A program made the translations under genes and the position numbers. From the NCBI GenBank assembly GCA_964569085.1, contig CAZMTA010000001.1:62001-126000 (forward strand): a DNA stretch of 64,000 bases. The letters are read 5' to 3'. The notes under the pieces were generated by a model. It saw nothing but the letters and a program-made list of their open reading frames with translations. It searched no databases and was not told the origin of the DNA. The stretch is from JAJCZZ01 sp964569085 (lineage in GTDB: Bacteria > Gemmatimonadota > Gemmatimonadetes > Longimicrobiales > Gaopeijiaceae). Positions 1 to 9,157 of the stretch are shown in pieces (the first letter of the stretch is position 1; each line of letters opens with the position of its first letter).

Positions 1-643
1 CGACGCCGAGCTCCGCGCGGCCGACACCCCGCCCACCGTCTACCTCATCGTGGGTGTGAACGGGGTGGGGAAGACCACCTCGGTGGCCAAGGTCGCCCAC
101 CACCTGGTGCAGGAGGGGCGCTCGGTCATGGTGGCCGCCGCCGACACCTTCCGCGCCGGCGCCGTGGAGCAGCTCGAGGTGTGGGCGGATCGCATCGGCG
201 CCGACTTCCTCCGGGGGCAGCAGGGCGGCGACCCCGCCGCCGTGGCCTTCGACGCCCTGGAGGCGGCGGAGCGCCGGGGCACCGACGTGCTCCTCATCGA
301 CACCGCCGGACGGCTGCACACGAACCGGGGGCTCATGGAGGAGCTGAAGAAGATCGACCGCGTCGTGCGGCGACGGCTCGACGGCGCCCCCCATGAGACG
401 CTCCTGGTGCTGGACGCCACGGTGGGGCAGAACGCCGTGCGCCAGCTCGAGCAGTTCCAGAAGGCGGTGGACGTGACCGGGATCGTGCTGGCCAAGATGG
501 ACTCCACCGCCCGGGGCGGGATCGTGGTGGCGCTCCAGGAGGAGCACGGCATCCCGGTGAAGCTGGTGGGGCTGGGGGAGCAGGTGGAGGACGTGGACAC
601 CTTCGACGTGGACGCCTTCGTGCGCGGGGTCTTCGGGTCGTGA
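1..643 (+). CDS. ftsY: Signal recognition particle receptor FtsY, 3' part
   Basis: This is the C-terminal 213 residues of an SRP-type GTPase, open from the left edge in the frame starting at base 2; the true start lies outside the window. The visible part is the NG GTPase domain: P-loop GVNGVGKTT near the edge, then DTFRAGA, the G3 motif DTAGR, and AKMDSTARGG in place of the usual TKxD G4 motif. The ending GLGEQVEDVDTFDVDAFVRG is typical of FtsY rather than Ffh, which would continue into a methionine-rich M domain. FtsY docks the ribosome-SRP complex at the inner membrane for co-translational insertion. The GTG at base 50 lies inside the P-loop and is not a start. recG follows after about 70 bases on the same strand. 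Confidence 0.95.
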   Translation, partial: DAELRAADTPPTVYLIVGVNGVGKTTSVAKVAHHLVQEGRSVMVAAADTFRAGAVEQLEVWADRIGADFLRGQQGGDPAAVAFDALEAAERRGTDVLLIDTAGRLHTNRGLMEELKKIDRVVRRRLDGAPHETLLVLDATVGQNAVRQLEQFQKAVDVTGIVLAKMDSTARGGIVVALQEEHGIPVKLVGLGEQVEDVDTFDVDAFVRGVFGS

Positions 644-713
644 CCCCGGCCCCCGTCCCCGTTCGCCCCCGGCCTTCCGGCCCCGCGTCGGCCCGCGGGA
701 GGTGCAGGGAGCG

Positions 714-2819
714 GTGAGCGCCTACTCCCACCTGGACCGGTCGGCCCAGTACCTGAAGGGCGTGGGCCCGAAGCGCGCCGACGCGCTGGTGGCCCTGGGG
801 ATCAGCACCGCCCGGGACCTCCTGTACCACGTCCCGCGCCGCTACGACGACGCGTCCACCGTCACGCCGGTGGGGGACCTCCAGGTCGGGGCGGACGCGA
901 CCGCCATGGGGACGGTGCGGAGCAAGGGGGTGATCCCCACCCGGAAGGGGCTGCGGATCTTCCAGGCCGTCCTCCAGGACGAGAGCGGGATGATCACCGT
1001 GGCCTGGCCGGGCCAGCCGTGGCTCGACCGGAAGATCCGGGAGGGGGACACGCTCCTGGTCACCGGCCCGGTGAAGTTCTTCCACGGCCGCCAGCTCCAG
1101 CCCCGGGAGTTCACGGTCATGGGCCGCGCGGGGCGGGAGGACGAGGCGCCCGGCGACACCGGGACGATCTTCGTCACCTACCCGGCCGGGGAGGACGTCC
1201 CCCAGTGGGTCCTGCGGCGGATCTTCGAGAAGAACCTGGAGAGCCTGCTGGAGTGGGCCGACGACGACGAATGGACGACCGCCGAGGGGCGGGCCCGGCT
1301 GGGGCTCCCCGGCCTCTCCGCCGCGCTCCGGGCGCTGCACCGGCCCCGGAGCCTGGCCGAGGCCGAGGAGGGGCGCCGCCGCCTGGCCTTCGACGAGCTC
1401 TTCTTCCTCCAGCTCCTCCAGGCGCTGGTCCGCCACACCCAGATGGAGGTGGCGCCGGGCATGCCCCACGCCCGGACCAACGACCTCGTCCGCCCCCTCC
1501 ACGAGGCCCTCCCCTTCGAGCTCACCGGGGCCCAGGCCCGGGTCCTCCGGGAGGTCTACGACGACATGGGCAGCGAGCGGCGCATGAACCGCCTGGTGCA
1601 GGGGGACGTGGGCTCCGGGAAGACCGTGGTGGCGCTCTTCGCCATGCTCCTGGCGCTGGAGGGCGGGAGCCAGGCGGCGCTCATGGCGCCCACGGAGCTC
1701 CTGGCCGAGCAGCACGCCCGCAACCTGGGCGAGCTGGTGGCGCCCCTGGGGCTCGAGGTGGGGCTGCTCACCGGCGGGCTCCCGCTGGCGGAGCGGCGCC
1801 GGGTCCTGGAAGGGCTCGCCTCGGGGGCGCTCCCCCTGGTGGTGGGCACCCACGCCCTGATCCAGGAAGGCGTCACCTTCCGGCGGCTGGGGCTGGTGGT
1901 CGTCGACGAGCAGCACCGCTTCGGGGTGAAGCAGCGCATGGCGCTGGCCGAGGGCGGCGAGGACGGGACCCCGGCGCCCGACGTCCTCATCATGTCGGCC
2001 ACGCCCATCCCCCGCTCCCTGGCCATGGCGCTGTACGGCGACCTGGACCTGAGCGTCCTGGACGAGCTCCCCCCGGGCCGCACTCCGGTGAAGACCTCGG
2101 TCCGGCCTCCCTCGAAGCGCGAGGCCGTCCACGCCTTCGTCGAGGAGGAGCTGGAGCAGGGACGGCAGGCCTACGTGGTCTATCCCCTGGTGGAGGAGTC
2201 GGAGAAGGTGGACCTGCGGGCCGCCTCGGAGGAGTTCGAGCGGCTCCGGGACGAGGTCTTCCCGAACCGGCGGCTGGGGCTCCTCCACGGCCGGCTCTCC
2301 TCCGAGGAGAAGGACGCGGTCATGCGGGCCTTCCTGGCCCGGGAGCTGGACCTGCTCGTGGCCACCACGGTCATCGAGGTGGGGATCGACGTGCCCAATG
2401 CCAGCGTCATGGTGATCGAGCACGCAGAGCGCTTCGGCCTGTCCCAGCTCCACCAGCTCCGGGGACGGGTGGGGCGGGGGGCGGCGGCGAGCCACTGCAT
2501 CCTGGTGGCCGAGCCCGGCGAGGGCGCGGCGGAGCGCCTCAAGGTGTTCCGCGACACCACCGACGGCTTCGCGGTGGCCCGGGCCGACCTCCAGATCCGG
2601 GGCCAGGGAGACTTCTTCGGCGCCCAGCAGCACGGCCGCGATCCGCGCCTCCGCTTCGCGGACCTCCTCTCGGACGAGGACCTCCTGGTCCGCGCCCAGG
2701 AGGTGGCCCGGGCCGTGGTGGCCGCGGATCCGACGCTGGAGCGTCCCGAGCACGAAGGCATCCGCCGCCAGCTCCAGGGCCGCTACCGGGAGCGGCTGGA
2801 GATGTTCGGGGTGGGCTGA
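714..2819 (+). CDS. recG: ATP-dependent DNA helicase RecG
   Basis: This is a RecG branch-migration helicase of 701 residues, close to the usual 690-ish length. It remodels stalled replication forks and Holliday junctions. The N-terminal wedge/OB domain (roughly residues 1-200) precedes a superfamily 2 helicase core with Walker A GDVGSGKT near residue 297, the DEQH box near residue 398, SATPIPRSLA, and the QLRGRVGRG motif. The start at GTG 714 is chosen because GGGAGGT lies about 10 bases upstream; an in-frame GTG at 702 would add four residues but overlaps that ribosome binding site. It follows ftsY closely, and a 128-base gap separates it from asnS. Confidence 0.96.
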   Translation: MSAYSHLDRSAQYLKGVGPKRADALVALGISTARDLLYHVPRRYDDASTVTPVGDLQVGADATAMGTVRSKGVIPTRKGLRIFQAVLQDESGMITVAWPGQPWLDRKIREGDTLLVTGPVKFFHGRQLQPREFTVMGRAGREDEAPGDTGTIFVTYPAGEDVPQWVLRRIFEKNLESLLEWADDDEWTTAEGRARLGLPGLSAALRALHRPRSLAEAEEGRRRLAFDELFFLQLLQALVRHTQMEVAPGMPHARTNDLVRPLHEALPFELTGAQARVLREVYDDMGSERRMNRLVQGDVGSGKTVVALFAMLLALEGGSQAALMAPTELLAEQHARNLGELVAPLGLEVGLLTGGLPLAERRRVLEGLASGALPLVVGTHALIQEGVTFRRLGLVVVDEQHRFGVKQRMALAEGGEDGTPAPDVLIMSATPIPRSLAMALYGDLDLSVLDELPPGRTPVKTSVRPPSKREAVHAFVEEELEQGRQAYVVYPLVEESEKVDLRAASEEFERLRDEVFPNRRLGLLHGRLSSEEKDAVMRAFLARELDLLVATTVIEVGIDVPNASVMVIEHAERFGLSQLHQLRGRVGRGAAASHCILVAEPGEGAAERLKVFRDTTDGFAVARADLQIRGQGDFFGAQQHGRDPRLRFADLLSDEDLLVRAQEVARAVVAADPTLERPEHEGIRRQLQGRYRERLEMFGVG

Positions 2820-2947
2820 GGCCCGCCGACCTCCCGGCGTCCCGTTCGGCCCCGGGGCCTATGGCTTTCCCCCGGGAACTGGCACATTTGGGCGTCGCGC
2901 GGGCTTCCGCGCGGAGACCCGTGCCCCCAACCAACCCCGCGGTGCCC

Positions 2948-4240
2948 ATGGCCGATCACGTCGAGATCCGGAAGCTGAGCGAACACGTCGGTGACACCGT
3001 CACCGTCAGCGGATGGGTGGAGACCACCCGCAGCCACGGGAAGGTGGCCTTCCTGGAGCTCCGGGACGGCACCGGCCTGGTGCAGGGCGTGGTGCTCCAG
3101 AAGAAGGTGTCCGAGGAGGTCTGGGAGGCCTTCGCCACCCTCACGCAGGAGTCGGTGGCCCGGGTCACCGGGAGCGTGAAGGCCGACGACCGCGCGCCCG
3201 GGGGCTTCGAGCTGGGCGTGGAGGAGCTCGAGGTCCTTCACGTGGCCCAGGAGTACCCCATCCAGCCCAAGGAGCACGGGGTCGACTTCCTCCTGGACCA
3301 CCGGCACCTCTGGCTCCGCTCCTCCCAGCAGCGGGCCGGACTCCGGGTGCGCCACGAGGTCGAGCAGGCCGTCCACGACTTCTTCTACGACCGGGACTTC
3401 ACCCGGATCGACACTCCGATCCTCACCGGCGCCATCGGGGAGCACGCCGGCACCCTCTTCGAGACCGAGTACTTCGGGGAGACGGCGTACCTCGCCCAGA
3501 CCGGCCAGCTCTACGTGGAGGCCGCCGTTCCCGCCTTCCGCCGCGTCTACTGCTTCGGCCCCACCTTCCGGGCGGAGAAGTCCAAGACCCGCCGGCACCT
3601 CACCGAGTTCTGGATGGTGGAGCCCGAGGTGGCCTTCGCCGACTCGGACGAGAACATGCGGCTCCAGGAGCGGTTCGTCTCCTACATCGTGGAGCGGGCG
3701 CTGGAGCGGTGCGCCGAGGAGCTGGAGATCCTGGAGCGGGACACGACGAAGCTGGAGGCCGTGGCGCCCCCCTTCCATCGCATGAGCTACTCGGAGGCGG
3801 TGGAGAAGCTGAGCGCCGAGGGGCACGAGGTGACCTGGGGCCAGGACCTGGGCGCGCCCCACGAGATGGCGCTGGTGGAGGAGCTCGACAAGCCCCTCTT
3901 CGTGTACGACTACCCCAAGGAGGCCAAGGCCTTCTACATGAAGGAGAACCCGGAGGACCCGCGCACGGTGAAGTGCAACGACCTCCTGGCGCCCGAGGTG
4001 GGGGAGATCATCGGCGGGAGCCAGCGGGAGGACGACCTGGACCGCCTCCTGGAGCGGATCCGGGAGGAGAACCTCCCCGAGGAGGCCTACGACTGGTACC
4101 TGGACCTCCGCCGCTACGGCTCCTTCGTCCACTCGGGCTTCGGCCTGGGGATCGAGCGCACCGTGGCCTGGATCACGGGGCGCCCGCACATCCGGGAGCT
4201 CATCCCCTTCCCGCGCCTGATGAACCGGCTGCGGCCGTAG
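2948..4240 (+). CDS. asnS: Asparaginyl-tRNA synthetase
   Basis: This is a class II synthetase of 430 residues that charges tRNA-Asn with asparagine. An N-terminal OB-fold anticodon-binding domain (about residues 1-100, GWVETTRSHGKVAFLELRDG) is followed by the catalytic core with motif 1 around RIDTPILTGAIGEHAGTLF, motif 2 containing RAEKSKTRRHLTEFWMVEPE, and motif 3 GFGLGIERTVAWI. The EFWMVEPE wording separates it from archaeal-type AspRS. The ATG at 2948 puts the start directly before the OB fold. A separate aspS is present at 55 kb, so asparagine is probably charged directly. The 128-base upstream gap holds a perfect 7-bp GC hairpin but no clear promoter. The next gene starts one base after its stop. 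Confidence 0.95.
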   Translation: MADHVEIRKLSEHVGDTVTVSGWVETTRSHGKVAFLELRDGTGLVQGVVLQKKVSEEVWEAFATLTQESVARVTGSVKADDRAPGGFELGVEELEVLHVAQEYPIQPKEHGVDFLLDHRHLWLRSSQQRAGLRVRHEVEQAVHDFFYDRDFTRIDTPILTGAIGEHAGTLFETEYFGETAYLAQTGQLYVEAAVPAFRRVYCFGPTFRAEKSKTRRHLTEFWMVEPEVAFADSDENMRLQERFVSYIVERALERCAEELEILERDTTKLEAVAPPFHRMSYSEAVEKLSAEGHEVTWGQDLGAPHEMALVEELDKPLFVYDYPKEAKAFYMKENPEDPRTVKCNDLLAPEVGEIIGGSQREDDLDRLLERIREENLPEEAYDWYLDLRRYGSFVHSGFGLGIERTVAWITGRPHIRELIPFPRLMNRLRP

Positions 4241-4241
4241 G

Positions 4242-5339
4242 GTGGCGCGGGACGTGAGCGACGCCGTCGTGCTCCACATGCAGGACCGCCGCCCCGTCTG
4301 GGCCATGCCCGGGTGGGTGCCGGAGCGGATCCGCGACGCCCTCCCCGACGGCTGGGAGCTGCGCGTGATCGAGGAGCCCAACGACGGCTCCGGCGACGGC
4401 GCCGCCCGGGTATCGGATGCGGTGCTTGAGGCCGTCTCCGACGCCCGGGTCTACATGGGCTACGGGATCGCCGAGGAGGTCCTGCGGGCCGGGCCCGGCC
4501 TCGAGTGGGTGCACTCCGGCGCCGCCGGGGTGGGGAGCTCGCTCACGCCCCTCATGCGGGAGCGGGACGTGGTCTTCACCAACTCGGCGGGGATCCACGC
4601 GCCGCCCATGGCCGAGACGGTCCTGGGCATGATCCTCCACTTCGTGCGGGGGCTGGACTTCGCGGTGCGCAACCAGGCCCGCGGCGCGTGGTCCAAGGAG
4701 CCCTACTACGTGGCCGGCGCCCCCCTGGGCGAGCTCTCGGCCACCACCGTGGGCCTCCTGGGCTTCGGGGGGATCGGACGGGAGGTCGCCCGGCGGGTGG
4801 GGAGCCTGGGCTCCCGGGTGGTGGCGGCGAAGCGGACGAGGCCCGATCCCGGCGAGGGCCGGCTGGAGACCGTGGCCGGAGGCGGCACGGTGGAGGTCGA
4901 GCTCCTCCACGGCGAGGACGCGTGGTCCCGCCTCCTGGAGGCCTCCGACGTCCTGGTCCTCTGCGCCCCCGAGACCGACGAGACCCGGGGCATCCTCGAC
5001 GCCGAGGCCCTGGGCCGTCTGCGGGAGGGCGCGCTGGTGGTGAACGTGGGGCGGGGGAAGCTCGTGGTGATGGACGACCTGGTGGCGGCCCTGCGGGCCG
5101 GGCGGATCCGGGGGGCCGGGCTGGACGTCTTCCCCAAGGAGCCGCTGCCCGAGGACCATCCCCTCTGGGGGCTCCCCAACGTCCTCCTCACCCCCCACGT
5201 CTCGGCGGTGACCCACCGCTTCTGGGAGCGGGAGACGGCGCTCATCCTCCACGACCTCGCCTGCTTCCTGGACGGGGCGGACGCCGGGGCGCCGGACACC
5301 CGCTGGCGGAACGTGGTGGACAAGGACGCGGGGTACTGA
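4242..5339 (+). CDS. D-isomer-specific 2-hydroxyacid dehydrogenase family protein
   Basis: This is a 365-residue NAD-dependent dehydrogenase of the D-2-hydroxyacid family. The Rossmann motif GFGGIG lies at residues 174-179, and the catalytic Arg, Glu and His are visible as R271 (NVGRG), E300 (DVFPKEPLP) and H319 (LTPHVS). The substrate cannot be read from sequence. The N-terminal region does not match the usual 3-phosphoglycerate or formate dehydrogenase patterns, so the enzyme may be a ketoacid reductase of GhrA/GhrB type. It starts at GTG one base after the asnS stop, so the two are probably cotranscribed. It converges on mazG with a 30-base gap. Confidence 0.88.
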   Translation: MARDVSDAVVLHMQDRRPVWAMPGWVPERIRDALPDGWELRVIEEPNDGSGDGAARVSDAVLEAVSDARVYMGYGIAEEVLRAGPGLEWVHSGAAGVGSSLTPLMRERDVVFTNSAGIHAPPMAETVLGMILHFVRGLDFAVRNQARGAWSKEPYYVAGAPLGELSATTVGLLGFGGIGREVARRVGSLGSRVVAAKRTRPDPGEGRLETVAGGGTVEVELLHGEDAWSRLLEASDVLVLCAPETDETRGILDAEALGRLREGALVVNVGRGKLVVMDDLVAALRAGRIRGAGLDVFPKEPLPEDHPLWGLPNVLLTPHVSAVTHRFWERETALILHDLACFLDGADAGAPDTRWRNVVDKDAGY

Positions 5340-5369
5340 GGGGAGCCCCGCCCGCGACCGCCGGGGGCG

Positions 5370-6182
5370 CTACTCCTCCCGCCCCTCCCGCTTCACCTCG
5401 TCCCAGAGCGCGTCCAGCGCCTCGAGTCCGGCCTCCGGGACCTCGACCCCCCGCTCCCGGGCCAGCTCCTCCAGCCGCTCGAAGCGGGCGTGGAACTTCC
5501 GGTTGGCCCGGTCCAGGGCCGTGGTGGGGTGGGCGCCGGCCAGGCGGGTGAGGTTCACCACCGCGAAGAGGAGGTCGCCCAGCTCCTCCTCCACGGCGGC
5601 CTCGTCCTCCTCCTCCAGCGCCACCCGGACCTCCTCCAGCTCCTCGGAGACCTTCTCCCACGCGCCCCGGTGGTCGGCCCAGTCGAACCCTACGCCGGCC
5701 ACGCGCTCCTGGATGCGGTGGGCCTTGGTCAGGGGGTCGAGCCCCCGGGCGAGGCCGGAGAGGACGCCCTCGGCCCCGTCGCCCCGGGCGGCCCGCTCCT
5801 CGGCCTTGAGGGCCTCCCAGTCCTTCTTCTCGCCGTCCCCGAAGAGGTGGGGGTGGCGGCGCACCATCTTCTCCTCCAGGACGGCGTAGACGCCCCCGGC
5901 GTCCAGCGTGCCCTCCTCCTCCGCCACCACGACCTGGAAGGCCAGGTTCAGGAGGAGGTCGCCGAGCTCCCCCCGGAGCGCGCCGGCGTCGCCCTCCCGG
6001 ATGGCGTCCACCACCTCGTGGGTCTCCTCCAGGAGGTGGGGCACCAGGGTCTCGGCGGTCTGGGCCCGGTCCCAGGGGCAGTGGGCCCGGAGGAAGCGGA
6101 CCAGGTCCAGGGCCCGGTCCAGGTCGCCGGGACCCCGGAAGCGGGGCGCCTCGGGATGGGGGACGGGGGCCTCGGAGCTCAT
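5370..6182 (-). CDS. mazG: Nucleoside triphosphate pyrophosphohydrolase MazG
   Basis: This is a 270-residue MazG with two tandem MazG domains, as in the E. coli enzyme (263 residues). It hydrolyses NTPs and dNTPs to monophosphate and pyrophosphate and is thought to clean up non-canonical nucleotides. The first domain carries LLEETHEVVDAI and ELGDLLLNLAF, the second EELEEVRVAL and EEELGDLLFAVVN; these EExxE and ExxD metal sites are intact in both. The ATG at 6182 is preferred over an in-frame start at 6263, which would add a low-complexity Arg/Ala tail overlapping the divergent alr promoter region. The 93-base gap to alr must hold both promoters. Confidence 0.93.
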   Translation of the reverse strand: MSSEAPVPHPEAPRFRGPGDLDRALDLVRFLRAHCPWDRAQTAETLVPHLLEETHEVVDAIREGDAGALRGELGDLLLNLAFQVVVAEEEGTLDAGGVYAVLEEKMVRRHPHLFGDGEKKDWEALKAEERAARGDGAEGVLSGLARGLDPLTKAHRIQERVAGVGFDWADHRGAWEKVSEELEEVRVALEEEDEAAVEEELGDLLFAVVNLTRLAGAHPTTALDRANRKFHARFERLEELARERGVEVPEAGLEALDALWDEVKREGREE

Positions 6183-6275
6183 GGGGGCGTTCCTGTGGGA
6201 AGGGGCGTCGGGCGGGGCTCCCCGGGCGGGAGCGCGGGTTGCTCGGCGGCTCCTTGTTCGCATCTTTCACCTTCT

Positions 6276-7406
6276 ATGTCAACGGATCCCAGGAGCCGCG
6301 CGTGGATGCGCATCGACGCCTCCGCGCTGCGGGAGAACCTCGCCGCCGTGCGCGCCTCGGTGGGCCCCGACGCCGGGCTCGTCCCCATGGTCAAGGCCGA
6401 CGCCTACGGCCTGGGGATGGAGTCGGCGTGGCGGGCCCTGGTGTCCGAGGACCCGTGGGGCTGGGGCGTGGCCACGGTGGAGGAGGGTGCGGCGCTCCGG
6501 GAGGCCGGGGCGGAGCGTCCGGTGGTGGTGTTCAGCCCCCCGGGGCTCCACGAGCTCCCGGCCGCCGCGGCGGCCGACCTCACCGTCACCGTCTCCCACG
6601 TCCGGGCGCTGGAGGCGCTGGCCGAGCTGGGGCGGAAGGGCCGGGCGCCGGCCTTCCACCTGGAGGTGGACACGGGCATGGGGCGGGCGGGGTTCGACTG
6701 GAGGCGGCGGGCCGAATGGGCCCCCCGGGCGCTGGAGGCCCACGGGGCCGGCGCTCCCTGGACCGGGTGCTTCACCCACCTCCACTCCGCCGACGAGGGT
6801 CCCGAGACCGTGGCCCGGCAGTGGGCCCGCTTCCAGGAGACGCTGGACGCGCTCCCCCGTCCCGACGGGCCCTTCCTCCGCCACGTCCTCAACAGCCCCG
6901 GGGCCTTCCGGGCGCCGGAGCACGCCCTCGACCTCGTGCGTCCCGGCATCTTCCTGTACGGCGGGCGCATCGGGGCCGGGCTTCCGGAGCCGCGTCCCGT
7001 CGCGTCGGTCCACGCCCGGGTCGTCCATCTCCGGGACGCCGGGGAAGGGGACACCCTGGGGTACGGCGCCACCCACGTGGCCCAGGGACCGGAGCGGTGG
7101 GCTACGGTGGGCCTGGGCTACGGAGACGGCCTCCCCCGGGCCCTGGGCAACCGGGGCCACGCGCTGGTGGGCGGGCGCCGCGTCCCCATCGTGGGACGGA
7201 TCTCCATGGACGTGACCGTGGTAGACATCTCGTCCGTCCCGTCGGTTTCCCTGGGTGACGTGGTTACCTTTCTTGGCTCCGACGGGGGCGAGCGCATCAC
7301 GGTGGACGAGGTGGCGGAGCGGGTGGGAACCATCAGCTACGAGATCCTGACGGGGTTCACACCGCGCCTGCCGCGCATCTGGGAGGAGGGGAGCCATGGA
7401 GCTTGA
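6276..7406 (+). CDS. alr: Alanine racemase
   Basis: This is a fold-type III PLP enzyme of 376 residues that makes D-alanine for peptidoglycan. The PLP lysine is K40 (VPMVKADAYGLG) and the catalytic tyrosine is Y263 (LGYGATH), matching the spacing of Bacillus Alr. The C-terminal beta domain includes GRISMDVTVVDI. The start is ATG 6276, which gives the normal N-terminus; the open frame further upstream is only the antisense of mazG. No good ribosome binding site precedes this ATG. A weak -35-like TTGCTC and CATCTT lie about 10-35 bases upstream, so the leader may be very short. Its 3' end overlaps cdd by 11 bases. Confidence 0.96.
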   Translation: MSTDPRSRAWMRIDASALRENLAAVRASVGPDAGLVPMVKADAYGLGMESAWRALVSEDPWGWGVATVEEGAALREAGAERPVVVFSPPGLHELPAAAAADLTVTVSHVRALEALAELGRKGRAPAFHLEVDTGMGRAGFDWRRRAEWAPRALEAHGAGAPWTGCFTHLHSADEGPETVARQWARFQETLDALPRPDGPFLRHVLNSPGAFRAPEHALDLVRPGIFLYGGRIGAGLPEPRPVASVHARVVHLRDAGEGDTLGYGATHVAQGPERWATVGLGYGDGLPRALGNRGHALVGGRRVPIVGRISMDVTVVDISSVPSVSLGDVVTFLGSDGGERITVDEVAERVGTISYEILTGFTPRLPRIWEEGSHGA

Positions 7407-7797
7407 GGCGCTGGCCGAGCGGGCCCGCGAGGCCCGGGAAGGCGCGTACGCGCCCTACTCCGGCTTCCGCGTCGGGGCCGCCCTCCTCACCGCCGACGGG
7501 TCGGTCTTCACGGGAAGCAACGTGGAGAACGCCTCGTACGGTCTGACCATCTGCGCGGAGCGGGTGGCCGTCTTCGCGGCGGTGGCCGCGGGGCATCGCT
7601 CCTTCCGCCGCATGGTGCTGGCCACCGACGCCGGGGAAGCGGTCCCGCCCTGCGGGGCGTGCCGCCAGGTCCTGGCGGAGTTCGCCCCGGAGCTGGAGGT
7701 GATCTCCGTCGGCGCCGACGAGGAGGCTCGCTGGAGCCTCTCCGAGCTGCACCCGCTGCCCTTCCGCGTCGTCCCGGAGCCCCGTCCGGCGGGCTGA
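7396..7797 (+). CDS. cdd: Cytidine deaminase
   Basis: This is a 133-residue homotetrameric-type cytidine deaminase for pyrimidine salvage, converting cytidine or deoxycytidine to uridine or deoxyuridine. The zinc site is complete: C53 and the proton-shuttling E55 in TICAERVAVF, and C86 with C89 in PPCGACRQ. The FRVGAALLTADG and GSNVENASYG substrate-site segments are present. The ATG lies inside the last codons of alr (11-base overlap), indicating translational coupling. A 55-base gap separates it from the next gene. Confidence 0.96.
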   Translation: MELEALAERAREAREGAYAPYSGFRVGAALLTADGSVFTGSNVENASYGLTICAERVAVFAAVAAGHRSFRRMVLATDAGEAVPPCGACRQVLAEFAPELEVISVGADEEARWSLSELHPLPFRVVPEPRPAG

Positions 7798-7852
7798 CCC
7801 GCCCCGGGCCCCGCCCCAATCCGACCCTACGCCTGAAGCTTCTGGAACCCAC

Positions 7853-9157
7853 GTGAACCGTACCAAGATCGCCGTCCTCTCCGTGCTCGCCGCGGGAGCC
7901 GTCGCCTGCCAGGAGGTCGTTCCGACCTCGGTGGACGAGAACCTCCTCCCGGGCGAGCCCGTCACCGTCGAGGTCCGCCTTCCCTGGTCCGAGTTCGCCT
8001 CGGGGCTCCAGGTCCTGGGCGGCTACGGGTCCGCCGCCAACCTGGGCGCCGGCGTCGTGGCCCAGGACTACGAGGACGTCCTCGACGCCCGGACCCTGGT
8101 CCGCTTCGGCGCCTTCCCGGCCACCGTGACGGTCCGGGACACCACGGGCACGAACCGCACCGACTCCCTCCCCGTCTTCCGCACCGGTCGGGTGGCCGTC
8201 GTGCTGGACACGGTCTCCAGCACCAACGAGGGCCCGGTGAGCCTCTCCCTGGGCGCCCTGCAGGAGCGGTGGCACGCCCGCACGGCCACCTGGGACCTGG
8301 CGGTCGACACCATCAACGACCGCACGCCCTGGAGCGAGCCCGGCGGCGGCACCGTCCGGGAGATCGGCACGGCGGTGTGGGACCCGGCCGCCGGCGACAC
8401 GGTCTTCTTCCCCGTGGACTCGACCCAGCTCGCCGCGTGGCGGGACACCACCGACATGACCCGGGGCGCCCGGGTGGACCTCCTGACCGCCGGCGAGCGG
8501 ATCCGGGTCCGCGCCGTGGTCCTCGACCTGGACGTCGAGTCGGAGCTCAACCCGGACACGGTGGTGGCGTCCCGGGTCGGCCGGCGGGACCTGACGTTCA
8601 TCTACGACCCGGTCCCCGAGCCCCCGCCGGACGGCATCCGCATCGGTGGGGCTCCGTCGTGGCGGACGATCCTCGACGTGGTTCCGCCCCGGACCCTCTC
8701 GAGCCCGGCCCGGCTGTGCCAGGCCGTGGGGTGCCCCGTCACCATCGACCCGGACCAGATCAACTACGCCGCCCTCGTGCTCCGGACGAGGCGGGGCCCG
8801 CCCGCCTTCCAGCCCACCGACTCGGTGAGCCTGGACGTGCGGCCGGTGCTGTCCAGGGCGGCCCTCCCCAAGTCCCCGCTGGGAGCCTCCCTGACCGGGT
8901 CGCTGGGGCGCCGCGTGGCACCCCGCTTCTTCGGCGCGGACGAGGGCGCCGAGATCGAGATCCCGGTGACCTCCTTCGTGCAGGACCAGCTCCGGGGGGA
9001 GACCTCCGACGGCTCGGCGCCGCCCACCACGCTGGCGCTGCTCTCGACCTTCGAGCCGCTGTCGATCTACTTCGCCTCCTTCCACGGGCCGGGCTCGGAG
9101 CTGGAGCCGGAGCTCAAGATCATCCTCACCACCGGCGCCCAGGTGAACCTGCCATGA
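7853..9157 (+). CDS. Putative lipoprotein of unknown function, coupled to a barrel protein
   Basis: This is a 434-residue protein that I do not recognise. It starts at GTG with a lipoprotein signal peptide: hydrophobic stretch from residue 6, then AVAC with the acceptor at Cys19. The rest is rich in beta-strand-forming and Thr/Asp segments (DTTGTNRTDSLPVF, ARVDLLTAGERIRVRAVVL), as expected for an extracytoplasmic beta-sandwich. It has one Cys pair later (LCQAVGCPV) that could form a disulfide. It shares a 4-base ATGA overlap with the downstream barrel protein, so the two are almost certainly translated together. A role at the outer membrane is inferred from the signal and the partner only. 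Confidence 0.7.
   Translation: MNRTKIAVLSVLAAGAVACQEVVPTSVDENLLPGEPVTVEVRLPWSEFASGLQVLGGYGSAANLGAGVVAQDYEDVLDARTLVRFGAFPATVTVRDTTGTNRTDSLPVFRTGRVAVVLDTVSSTNEGPVSLSLGALQERWHARTATWDLAVDTINDRTPWSEPGGGTVREIGTAVWDPAAGDTVFFPVDSTQLAAWRDTTDMTRGARVDLLTAGERIRVRAVVLDLDVESELNPDTVVASRVGRRDLTFIYDPVPEPPPDGIRIGGAPSWRTILDVVPPRTLSSPARLCQAVGCPVTIDPDQINYAALVLRTRRGPPAFQPTDSVSLDVRPVLSRAALPKSPLGASLTGSLGRRVAPRFFGADEGAEIEIPVTSFVQDQLRGETSDGSAPPTTLALLSTFEPLSIYFASFHGPGSELEPELKIILTTGAQVNLP

Noticed and set aside
333..2753. An 806-codon minus-strand open frame opposite ftsY and recG
   Set aside because: recG motifs are complete on the plus strand. The minus translation is low-complexity and has no recognisable family, as expected for a shadow frame.
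2820..2947. Possible tRNA or riboswitch in the recG-asnS gap
   Set aside because: There is a 7-bp GC hairpin but no cloverleaf, no T-loop sequence and no T-box motif.
5490..6275. Open frame continuing upstream of alr on the plus strand
   Set aside because: It is antisense to mazG, whose two metal sites are intact. Alr has its normal N-terminus at ATG 6276.
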